DNA from: Chryseobacterium gleum
GTDB lineage: Bacteria; Bacteroidota; Bacteroidia; UBA10329
DNA: 34,153 nt
Direction: 5' to 3'
NCBI GenBank assembly: GCA_945903645.1
Contig: CAMDOM010000038.1
Location: 1-34,153 of the forward strand
The notes under the pieces were generated by a model. The model did no database searches and was not told where the DNA came from. It saw nothing but the letters and a program-made list of their open reading frames with translations. The position numbers were made by a program, and so were the translations under genes. Shown one piece after another: positions 8,607-15,376 of the stretch (position 1 is its first letter; every line of letters begins with the position of its first letter).

Positions 8607-9395
8607 ATGGCGCACCAAGATTTTTTAGACCAGTTGGGCAGAAAAATCACGTTGCATTGCCCTCCGCAACGCATCATTTCATTGGTCCCATCGCAAACCG
8701 AATTGCTGTTTGCCTTGGGTTTGGAAAACGAAGTGGTTGGAATCACAAAATTTTGCATTCATCCCAAAGCTTGGTTTCAATCTAAAACCAGAATTGGCGG
8801 CACAAAAGATGTGAACTTGGCACGAGTTCGTGCTTTACGCCCCGATTTAATTATTGCCAATAAAGAAGAGAATGATGCGGCACAGGTTGCGGCTTTAGCA
8901 GCTGAATTCCAAGTTTGGGTGAGCGATGTAGATGATTTGAATTCGGCTTTAAGCATGATTGGTTCCATTGCGGCACTAACCGACAGACAAGAAATTGGAG
9001 CGCATTTGTGCCACACCATAACCCGCGAGTTTGCTGGGTTGCGCCCTGCGGTTCACAAATCGGTGGTGTACATTATTTGGAACGAACCGCTTATGGCTGC
9101 CGGGCACGATACATTTATTCACGACATGCTAAGGCGTTGCGGATTTTCGAATTGCATCGCGCAGCCACGATATCCGACAGTTTTGGAAGAAACTCTGGAG
9201 CAACTTGCGCCCCAAGTAATCCTGCTTTCGAGCGAGCCATTTCCATTTTCTGACAAGCACGTGAAGGCCATGGAGCATCGCTTTCCCTCATCTAGAATTG
9301 TGCTTGTAGATGGCGAAATGTTCTCGTGGTATGGTTCGCGCCTTACGTTGGCGCCCGCATATTTCCAGAAATTGCAAGACGAGCTTAACGGGTAA
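8607..9395 (+). CDS. Helical-backbone metal-receptor protein (BtuF/FecB-like) without signal peptide
   Basis: The 262-residue protein follows the class III periplasmic-binding fold. The N-terminal lobe has RIISLVPSQTELLFALG and VGITKFCIHP, followed by RPDLIIANKEEN, and the C-terminal lobe includes YIIWNEPLMAAGHDTFIHD. Relatives bind cobalamin or ferric siderophores for ABC import. It starts MAHQDFLDQLGRKI with no hydrophobic leader, so it is predicted to be cytoplasmic. No permease or ATPase is adjacent. Signal-less members with this motif set occur in Bacteroidota and are often labelled cobalamin-binding protein, but the ligand is not determined by the sequence. An aminotransferase gene follows after 30 bases. 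Confidence 0.75.
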   Translation: MAHQDFLDQLGRKITLHCPPQRIISLVPSQTELLFALGLENEVVGITKFCIHPKAWFQSKTRIGGTKDVNLARVRALRPDLIIANKEENDAAQVAALAAEFQVWVSDVDDLNSALSMIGSIAALTDRQEIGAHLCHTITREFAGLRPAVHKSVVYIIWNEPLMAAGHDTFIHDMLRRCGFSNCIAQPRYPTVLEETLEQLAPQVILLSSEPFPFSDKHVKAMEHRFPSSRIVLVDGEMFSWYGSRLTLAPAYFQKLQDELNG

Positions 9396-9400
9396 ATTTG
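9372..9400 (+). promoter_or_regulatory. Promoter of the class V aminotransferase gene
   Basis: TTG (9372-9374), 18 bases, then TAAATTTG (9393-9400), a full -7 match. It overlaps the stop of the upstream gene, so the aminotransferase has its own promoter besides possible read-through. Confidence 0.6.
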
Positions 9401-9425
9401 CCCACCTAAAACTTAGTTGATTCGT

Positions 9426-10529
9426 ATGAGCACCCGAAAACTTTTGATGATTCCTGGCCCAATTGAATTTGAGCCTGCCGTATTGGATGCCATTGCCGCG
9501 CCAACGCGTAGCCACGTGGATGCTGGATTTATTGCAGCGTTTGGAAATGTACTCGAAATGATGCGAAAGGTGTGGATGTGTCCTTCGGGTCAGCCGTTTG
9601 TAGTGGCAGGTTCGGGCACGTTGGCGATGGACATGGCTGGTGCCAACCTTATTGAACCTGGAGATAAAGCCTTGGTGCTTGTAACGGGTTATTTCGGCCA
9701 CCGATATGCCGAAGTTTTGAAGCGCTATGGAGCCGATGTTACAATCCTTGAGGCGCCAATAGGCGATGTAGTTTCTTTGGATGAAGTGGAGCGCGAATTG
9801 GCTTACAATCGCTATAAAGTGATGACGTTTACCCATGTAGACACCTCAACTGGCGTATTGGTGAATCCCAAACCGTTGGCCGAATTGGCCCAAAAACACG
9901 GAGTATTGACCATTTTGGATGGCGTTTGTTCTATTGCTGGCGAGGCGATGCGCCAAGAAGAATGGGGCATTGATGTGGCCGTTACCGCTTCGCAAAAAGC
10001 CATCGGTGTGCCACCAGGATTGGCCTTACTTATGGCATCGCCCAAAGCTGTTGCTGCGTTCAACAACCGCAAAATTCCCGTGGGTAACTATTTCTGCGAT
10101 TGGTGTTTGTGGTTGCCCATAATGCAAGCGTATGAAGGACGCAGACCATCCTACTTTGCCACTCCACCCATCAACTTGATTATGGGCTTGGAAACAAGTT
10201 TGAAGTTGATGCTAGAAGAGGGAATGGAAGCACGATTTAATCGTCACATTGCCATGGCAAAATTGTTTCGTGAAGCCATGACAGCACTGGGATTACGTTT
10301 TATGCCAGTTCGCAAAGAAGTGATGGCACATACCCTTTCTGCACCGTATTATCCTCAGGGCGTGCGCGGCAGCGAGTTGCTACCAGCGGTAGCCGCAAAT
10401 GGAGTTGTTATAGCTGGTGGACTGCTGCCCGCCATAAAGGATGCGTATTTCCGCATAGGGCACATGGGCATGGTAAACACCAATCATATCGAAAGGACTC
10501 TAGAGGCGATTGAGAAGGGTTTGCGTTAG
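9426..10529 (+). CDS. Class V aminotransferase, alanine-glyoxylate/serine-pyruvate type
   Basis: The protein is 367 residues from the ATG at 9426. It opens with the family signature LLMIPGPIEFEPAVL. It has the PLP-phosphate loop GSGTLAMD (62-69), the ring-binding D165 in ILDGVCSIAGE, and the Schiff-base lysine K191 in TASQKAIG. A late FRIGHMG matches the substrate Arg region. Such enzymes transfer amino groups between alanine or serine and glyoxylate or pyruvate; in bacteria they serve glycine/serine metabolism or purine-derived glyoxylate. An ATG three codons upstream (9417) was not chosen, because the usual N-terminus is short. It lies 30 bases after the metal-receptor gene but has its own promoter. 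Confidence 0.85.
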   Translation: MSTRKLLMIPGPIEFEPAVLDAIAAPTRSHVDAGFIAAFGNVLEMMRKVWMCPSGQPFVVAGSGTLAMDMAGANLIEPGDKALVLVTGYFGHRYAEVLKRYGADVTILEAPIGDVVSLDEVERELAYNRYKVMTFTHVDTSTGVLVNPKPLAELAQKHGVLTILDGVCSIAGEAMRQEEWGIDVAVTASQKAIGVPPGLALLMASPKAVAAFNNRKIPVGNYFCDWCLWLPIMQAYEGRRPSYFATPPINLIMGLETSLKLMLEEGMEARFNRHIAMAKLFREAMTALGLRFMPVRKEVMAHTLSAPYYPQGVRGSELLPAVAANGVVIAGGLLPAIKDAYFRIGHMGMVNTNHIERTLEAIEKGLR

Positions 10530-10729
10530 TATATGGTGGTAGAAGCTTGTTCAAGGAATTGACACAGTTCGTTGAATACTCTCTGAATTAAGCCTTTTTT
10601 CATGTCCCCAAGTAATATCTTCCTGCTCCCGAATAACGAGTATCCATTTCCGAACAGCGCCTTCCAGTGCCAGACTGCGTCCCTGTTAGAGTGAATATGC
10701 TACTTTTGGATGGTACTATTCGCCAATCC
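10530..10729. other. Unassigned 200-base spacer
   Basis: The spacer lies between the convergent aminotransferase and VanZ-like genes. It lacks a convincing hairpin terminator. The minus strand is open from 10699 to 10526 (57 codons, only internal ATG at 10603), but no family is recognised and no promoter serves it. It may be a decayed gene end. Confidence 0.3.
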
Positions 10730-11593
10730 TCAATTCCTTTTCTCCGTTCTTCCCATCCCCAAAAAGAAAAGTGCGCCACCCAAAACAACCGCAATTCCTT
10801 CGGCTGGTGGCATAGCGTGGTAGGTACGACCCGTATATGGATGTGTTTGCCAAAACTGCATAGGATTGGGTAGTTTATTTAGGATGAGCCATGTGTTAGG
10901 GCAATCATTTTCGGGGAAGAATGCAATAGTGCAGCTATACACCGCGGCAACGGTTGCAACGGAAAGTGCCGCAATCAAAATAATCTCGGGTCTGCGGTAA
11001 ATGGGTGGAGCTGGTTTGGTTTGCACTCCAACTATCCACATTCCACAGAGCAACAGCGCGCAACCCAGTATATCCATTAGAATGTCGTTAAAATCGAAAT
11101 ACTGCACATAGTCGGGATACAACACCTGATATTGATACCATTCATCCAGCATCATTACGGGAATACCCATTGCAATGGCAGCACCAAACCTTTGAGTAAA
11201 GGTGAAAAGCAAGAAGCCCAACACAGCAAATTGCATGGCATGAATCACTTCAATGTTCATTTCGAAGAGCACAATATGATGCCCAACAAGTAGTGCTAGA
11301 ATTGCAAACAAATAGAATAGTTGGCGCGGCCGCTCGGGGCTTTTTGCTTCCAAAAATGAACGCATTAGGAGTAGGAAAAACACTGCAACGATGCCCGAAA
11401 TACCCGCTACCACAGCGTTGTATACTGGAAGAGTTAGGGCGTTCATTACCCAAATGGAATGCTGCACAAAGGCGTGGTGTGCTAGCAAAATGAACAGCGC
11501 ATATCCAATTAATAGGGCAATATGGATAACCCAATGCGCTTGAAGCCAAGCAACAGCGGAATTTAGTGCAACAGGAATGTGCTTAGTGTTCAT
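10730..11593 (-). CDS. VanZ-like multi-pass membrane protein
   Basis: The 287-residue protein has about seven membrane helices. Two patterns fit VanZ-like proteins: EVIHAMQFAVLGFLLF (His and a small-residue helix) and DEWYQYQVLYPDYVQYFDFN followed by DILMDILGCALLL, matching the family's D-E-x-x-Q ... D-x-x-x-N/D-x-x-G motif. VanZ confers low-level teicoplanin resistance in enterococci, but most relatives are uncharacterised. The C-terminal third (helix, then a periplasmic segment with FFPENDCPNTW and HPYTGRTYHAMP) is extra to the VanZ core. It starts six bases after the stop of the exported aminotransferase-like gene, so they form an operon. Confidence 0.6.
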   Translation of the reverse strand: MNTKHIPVALNSAVAWLQAHWVIHIALLIGYALFILLAHHAFVQHSIWVMNALTLPVYNAVVAGISGIVAVFFLLLMRSFLEAKSPERPRQLFYLFAILALLVGHHIVLFEMNIEVIHAMQFAVLGFLLFTFTQRFGAAIAMGIPVMMLDEWYQYQVLYPDYVQYFDFNDILMDILGCALLLCGMWIVGVQTKPAPPIYRRPEIILIAALSVATVAAVYSCTIAFFPENDCPNTWLILNKLPNPMQFWQTHPYTGRTYHAMPPAEGIAVVLGGALFFLGMGRTEKRN

Positions 11594-11599
11594 GCAACT

Positions 11600-12880
11600 T
11601 TAGCATTTTGCCATGGCGGTTAATTCGGCCACTAGCAAGTCGAGTTCGCCCAAAGAAGTATAAACGTGTGGGCTAATGCGCACGCCATTAACCGCTTCGT
11701 GTTGCACAGGTGTGGTGTGCAATTTTCGTGTGGTTAATAGATGTCTTAGCATCTCTTCGGCATCCCAGCCTTCAATACCAATTGTAGCCATTCCTACACT
11801 AAAATGGTCTTTCATTGACGTGTAAAATCGAATTTTGGGTAGGTCATTTACTTTTTCGGTCCAGTATTTTTTCAGATAACGAAGTCGAGCAGTTTTGCGG
11901 TCTTGGCCAATTTGTTCGTGAAAATCGAGCGCATCGTGAATGGCCATTTCGGCACCAAAGGAGCGCGTGCCAAGGGTTTCAAACTTGCGAATATCGTCTT
12001 TCATCGATTCGTATGAAGACAACAGCGGCCACACGTTTCCAATCCTCTCTTTCTTAATGAAAAGCATGCCCGTACCAAATGGAGCACACAGCCATTTGTG
12101 GAGCGAGGTGGCGAGATAGTCGCAATTGATACTGGCAATATCGAGTGGAAATTGAGCAAATGAATGGGCCGCATCTACAATTACTTGGCAGCCCAATTCG
12201 TGTGCCATTGCGGTTATTTCTTTTACGGGCACCACCTGACCAGTCCAATTTATAACATGTGTTACGTGGACCACTTTAGTGCGCGCAGTAATGGCTGTGC
12301 GATATTGCGCTACAATTTTCTCGGCATTTTCTTCGGGTTGTGCCAGACGAACATAATTTAGTTTTATGCCATCACGAAGCTCGCGTTGCCTCCACGCATT
12401 TAGCATGTGAGGATAGTCGTAGGTAGATAGCACCACTTCATCATCTTTCTTTAAATCCAAACCAAATATGATGGTGTTCAAACCTTCGGTGGTGTTGCGG
12501 TTTATGGCGAGTTCCTCGGGCGAGCAATGCACCATAGCAGCAAGGCGATTGCGCAACGGTTCGCGTTCTTCATCTATTGTCCGCCACATAAAGTAGGATG
12601 GTGCTAAATTGCTTTTTCTGTAGCGCGCAATGTGGGCGTCTTGCACCACTTTTGGCTGCGGACTAACGCCACCATTGTTCAGGTTAATCACCGAATCGTC
12701 CAAGGAATACTGGTCGCGAATAGACTTCCAATAAACTTCATCTGTAGTCATAGCATCGTGTGTTGAGGAGGGAGTGCAGCCAGACAAAAGGCTCGCTGAG
12801 CCAAAAAGAGATAGCGCAGGCAGCGCAATAGCCGCCATACTTGTTTGTTGAATAAACTGCTTGCGCGACATGCGGCTCAT
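11600..12880 (-). CDS. Exported class V aminotransferase-like lipoprotein (isopenicillin-N-epimerase type)
   Basis: This 426-residue PLP-fold protein has an N-terminal export signal: SRKQFI, a hydrophobic stretch 15-33, and a lipobox ending at C35 in LLSGC. The signal resembles Tat signals, but with R-K in place of R-R. Catalytic elements are intact: TTEGLNTIIFG (PLP phosphate loop, 130-140), D236 in IVDAAHSFA, and the Schiff-base lysine K262 in SLHKW. Relatives include isopenicillin-N epimerase and cysteine desulfurase-like enzymes. Because PLP is loaded in the cytoplasm, a Tat route is reasonable. The substrate is unknown. The start could also be the ATG three codons later (12871). It is followed within six bases by the VanZ-like gene and preceded by a good promoter. 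Confidence 0.8.
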   Translation of the reverse strand: MSRMSRKQFIQQTSMAAIALPALSLFGSASLLSGCTPSSTHDAMTTDEVYWKSIRDQYSLDDSVINLNNGGVSPQPKVVQDAHIARYRKSNLAPSYFMWRTIDEEREPLRNRLAAMVHCSPEELAINRNTTEGLNTIIFGLDLKKDDEVVLSTYDYPHMLNAWRQRELRDGIKLNYVRLAQPEENAEKIVAQYRTAITARTKVVHVTHVINWTGQVVPVKEITAMAHELGCQVIVDAAHSFAQFPLDIASINCDYLATSLHKWLCAPFGTGMLFIKKERIGNVWPLLSSYESMKDDIRKFETLGTRSFGAEMAIHDALDFHEQIGQDRKTARLRYLKKYWTEKVNDLPKIRFYTSMKDHFSVGMATIGIEGWDAEEMLRHLLTTRKLHTTPVQHEAVNGVRISPHVYTSLGELDLLVAELTAMAKC

Positions 12881-12950
12881 GGTGCGAATTACGGCAATAG
12901 GGTTGGGAATCGGAGCCTTTCGATACTAACAGACGGGCTGCCAGACACTT

Positions 12951-12980
12951 CAAAGGTGGCAACGCACATGTTTATTCCAA
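12951..12980 (-). promoter_or_regulatory. Promoter of the exported aminotransferase/VanZ-like operon
   Basis: TTG (12978-12980), exactly 19 bases, then CACCTTTG (12951-12958), seven of eight bases matching the -7 consensus. The predicted leader is about 65 nt. Confidence 0.68.
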
Positions 12981-12994
12981 TTTCCTAACCAGAA

Positions 12995-13531
12995 TTACGG
13001 AGTAATTCGCTCGGTAACGCTTGCGCCACTTACTGGATTAATTCCAAAAAGATCAATATGAAGCACTGTTGGCGTAAGTAGTCCTTCTTTGGCCTCAATA
13101 AAAATGCGCTTTAGAATAGCCTTTTGGCCATTGATAGTTATTTGACCAACGTAGTGCCCAAGCTTGTCTTTCATCAAAGTAATGCTGCGTTTGTTGAACG
13201 CTTTGAGCTTCATCACATACGCATCTTTGCGGTCTTTTATGGCTTCTACATCCACGCCATAAACAGCTTTGCGCTCAAATGCACTGAGGTCACTTTTTTT
13301 GTTGCCTTCTTCTTCATAGTTAATCCAATAGGGATGCACAGGAGTTTCACTTGAAAGTACGCCTTTGCTGTCTTTATGGGCTTCATACACCACCGTATTG
13401 GTGTTTTTAGAGCGCTGCAAATAGAACAGCATGTTTTCACTCTTAGGCGGTGTAGGCAATTTCTTCCCATTGATTGTTGTTTGTCCAACAGCAGCAGTGG
13501 AGAGCAAAAGAAGTAGTGCAATTCGAAACAT
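12995..13531 (-). CDS. DUF4833 exported protein, copy 1 (left border of island)
   Basis: The protein is 178 residues from the ATG at 13531, with a signal peptide (MFRIALLLLLSTAAVGQ). It shares long identical blocks with the copy at 22687-23232, including NMLFYLQRSKNTNTV and the C-terminal pattern KRI-IEAKEG ... DLFGI-PV-G. The mature part is a small beta-rich periplasmic domain of the DUF4833 family, whose function is unknown. The frame also opens from a TTG three codons upstream, but the ATG gives a clean signal peptide. It lies 27 bases after the broken sialidase-fold gene, mirroring the intact gene pair at the right end of the island. Confidence 0.8.
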   Translation of the reverse strand: MFRIALLLLLSTAAVGQTTINGKKLPTPPKSENMLFYLQRSKNTNTVVYEAHKDSKGVLSSETPVHPYWINYEEEGNKKSDLSAFERKAVYGVDVEAIKDRKDAYVMKLKAFNKRSITLMKDKLGHYVGQITINGQKAILKRIFIEAKEGLLTPTVLHIDLFGINPVSGASVTERITP

Positions 13532-13537
13532 GGGCCG

Positions 13538-13545
13538 CAAAGGTA
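13538..13545 (-). promoter_or_regulatory. -7 box (TACCTTTG) just before DUF4833 copy 1
   Basis: A full TAnnTTTG match ends seven bases before the ATG at 13531. The second DUF4833 copy has a -7 box at the same distance. No TTG is found 19 bases upstream. Confidence 0.35.
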
Positions 13546-13558
13546 ACCCATGTTTAAC

Positions 13559-13732
13559 TCATTGGGAATGTGGCGTAAAGTCGATTACTTGCAGATAAAT
13601 TCCAGTGCGACCAAGCTGCCCGTGCAACCAAGAGCGGTGTTTTCGTTGTGGAGGTGAAGTGTAATTGGCGATGAGGGTCGGCTACGATATGGCGGAGGAT
13701 GCAATCAGCAGGAAGAACAGAACGCGTAACAT
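13559..13732 (-). pseudogene. Remnant of a sialidase-fold lipoprotein gene (internal deletion)
   Basis: A 58-codon frame holds three parts: a signal-peptide-like start (MLRVLFFLLIASSAIS, ATG at 13732), an in-frame TAG, then 40 codons ending at a TGA at 13559. The tail contains LIANYTSPPQRKHRSWLHGQ and continues LGRTGIYLQV. Over 33 aligned residues, 27 are identical to the end of the intact protein at 23317-24609. About 370 codons of the body are missing. The remnant sits immediately upstream of DUF4833 copy 1, exactly where the intact gene sits relative to copy 2. That the first 16 codons are the original start of this gene is inference; the homology of the tail is directly visible. Confidence 0.85.
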
Positions 13733-13898
13733 GCCTCAAAGTAGGGTGCAAATGCAAAAAAGTCTGAAAATTACGGAAAGAATATACTCCCCGAGCTATT
13801 ACCAGAAACCACTGCAGGAATAACGATGGTCAGTTATGGAGAAATATTACGCGCTACGGATTCGAGCTCAAAGTCAGGAGCGTGTTGAAAATCAATGT

Positions 13899-14804
13899 TT
13901 ACTGCTCAGGGGCCACCGTCATGCTCAGGGCATAGTGATCGGAAAGGTCGCTACGCCCATCTTTCCATTTCCGCTTGAATACGTGCAACAATCGTTCAAT
14001 TCGGGGCTTGTTGCCATTGGAACGGCACAAGAGATAGTCGAGTAAAGCGGTGTTGCCCTTTTGCTTGGGAGGCACCAAATCATTGTTCGAGCATCCCCAA
14101 GTATAGATGCCATCACAGGGAAGGCCATCACCGTTTGCCAACCTGACATCACCGTTCTCGGCTCCCAACACGCGGAGCATCATGCCATAGTCAATATGCT
14201 GCGACTGGTCGGTATTCAAATCGCCCACCACAATCTGGGTGATGCCTGCCTGTGCATGTTTGACGATTAGCGAATCGCGAATCTGACCATACTGATGGCT
14301 GCGGATGTCGGCATACTGTTTTCCTTCTTCGGCCTGAGCATGGGTGCCTATGACCTGATAGGTGTGCTCGCCCTTGCTCACCTGTATTAGCACCGCACCT
14401 TTGTCGGCCATGCAGTCATTGCCCGCACAACGGTCAAAGAAAAGATTGGCCGTTTCTTCGATTGGCACGCGTGAGAATATCAACAGACCATTGTTGGTGT
14501 GGAACAGATTCCTCCGTTGTGGCAGTATGATATAGGGGTAGTCCTCTCGAAGTCCCTCTGTAAGTATGCGGATGCTGCGCTGATCGAAAGCCTCCTGCAA
14601 CACCACCACATCAAAATCCTCGTCTTTTAGCAGCGTCACCATCTCGCGGGCCCGGGCCGACTGATGATCACCCCAGAGAATTGCTCTCGGACGGAGGAAG
14701 ACATTCCAAGTGAGCACCTTCAGTTGCTCAGAGCGGGGTGTCCCTGATAGGGAAACATGGCCCATCAAAAGGCTGAGAATGACAAGCAAGGCGTTCTTGA
14801 GCAT
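13899..14804 (-). CDS. Secreted sphingomyelinase C-like phosphodiesterase
   Basis: The 301-residue protein has a signal peptide (about 1-20) and the endonuclease/exonuclease/phosphatase fold. The active-site residues of bacterial neutral sphingomyelinases are all visible: N34 (LTWNVFLRPRAI), E71 (VVVLQEAFD), H155 (IGTHAQAE), D195 and N197 (GDLNTD), and D289-H290 (LSDHYAL). THAQAE and the bulky N-terminal loop favour sphingomyelinase over DNase I-like nucleases. It would hydrolyse a phosphosphingolipid or a related phosphodiester outside the inner membrane. It has its own -7 box and lies 132 bases after the SMR gene. Natural substrates could be the sphingolipids made by Bacteroidota themselves or by prey or hosts. 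Confidence 0.75.
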   Translation of the reverse strand: MLKNALLVILSLLMGHVSLSGTPRSEQLKVLTWNVFLRPRAILWGDHQSARAREMVTLLKDEDFDVVVLQEAFDQRSIRILTEGLREDYPYIILPQRRNLFHTNNGLLIFSRVPIEETANLFFDRCAGNDCMADKGAVLIQVSKGEHTYQVIGTHAQAEEGKQYADIRSHQYGQIRDSLIVKHAQAGITQIVVGDLNTDQSQHIDYGMMLRVLGAENGDVRLANGDGLPCDGIYTWGCSNNDLVPPKQKGNTALLDYLLCRSNGNKPRIERLLHVFKRKWKDGRSDLSDHYALSMTVAPEQ

Positions 14805-14826
14805 AGTGTGCTGTTCGATTCGCCCT

Positions 14827-14834
14827 CAAACGTA
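14827..14834 (-). promoter_or_regulatory. -7 box (TACGTTTG) of the sphingomyelinase-like gene
   Basis: Full TAnnTTTG match placed 22 bases before the ATG at 14804. No TTG at the optimal -33 position. Confidence 0.4.
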
Positions 14835-14936
14835 TCATTTCAATATGCCTTGAATGTTGTGGTTCAGAAAGTTAATGAAATGGTGAACCTTAGTTAAGCC
14901 CAACTTCACAATGCGCGTCCTTACGTGTGGTAAATG

Positions 14937-15308
14937 TTAAGGAGCGCTTGCCTTCAGCCCTATTGCCCCCACCACCACAAGCAGCATGAAGAACACCTGC
15001 CACAGATTGATGGCCTCACCGAAGAAGATGGCGTCACATGCTCGTGTTCCCACCAACGCCATGCCCATCCATACCGCAAATGCAGTGGAGGCAGGGATAT
15101 GCCGCATCGCCATGGCGAAGAACACCACATTGCCAATGCCGAAACCTACGTATCCAATCAGCGGTGCAAGGGCCAGAATGTTCTCGCGGGAAGCGAAGAA
15201 GTGCATCCAGTCAATGCTCAGCAGTTTGTCTTTACTGAGAAACTTGACACAGTAAATCCAACAGACCTCCAAGCAGGACGCAATGAAAAGGAATAGCCAG
15301 TGTGTCAT
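14937..15308 (-). CDS. Small multidrug resistance (SMR)-family membrane protein
   Basis: The 123-residue protein has four membrane helices. Helix 1 carries the family's essential proton/substrate carboxylate at Glu14 (FIASCLEVCWIYCVKFLS), the same number as in EmrE. Helix 3 has AMRHIPASTAFAVWMGMALVG, matching the SMR pattern of a Pro-x-Ser-x-A-x-A-x-W-x-G helix. SMR dimers exchange protons for cationic drugs, guanidinium or, in related EamA/DMT proteins, sugar conjugates. An insertion of about 15 residues lies between helices 1 and 2 compared with EmrE. Its ATG overlaps the stop of the micro-ORF by ATGA, so it is the last gene of the ulosonic-acid-like operon. Its substrate there is unknown; export of a pathway compound is only a possibility. 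Confidence 0.78.
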   Translation of the reverse strand: MTHWLFLFIASCLEVCWIYCVKFLSKDKLLSIDWMHFFASRENILALAPLIGYVGFGIGNVVFFAMAMRHIPASTAFAVWMGMALVGTRACDAIFFGEAINLWQVFFMLLVVVGAIGLKASAP

Positions 15309-15376
15309 CCCGATGCATCAAGAAATCGAGCGCCTTGCGCAGCCCCCGACAACACATCAAATTCAGTGACCTTCAT
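15305..15376 (-). CDS. Micro-ORF (23 codons) coupled on both sides
   Basis: The ATG at 15376 overlaps the NeuB-like stop as ATGA, and its TGA overlaps the SMR start as ATGA. It encodes 23 residues beginning MKVTEFDVLSG and ending ARFLDASG. It is neither hydrophobic nor recognised as any family. Because every base between two genes of a tightly packed operon is covered by it, it is probably translated, either as a coupling leader for the SMR gene or as a tiny protein. It could instead be the leftover start of a deleted gene. No independent conservation evidence is available. Confidence 0.5.
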   Translation of the reverse strand: MKVTEFDVLSGAAQGARFLDASG

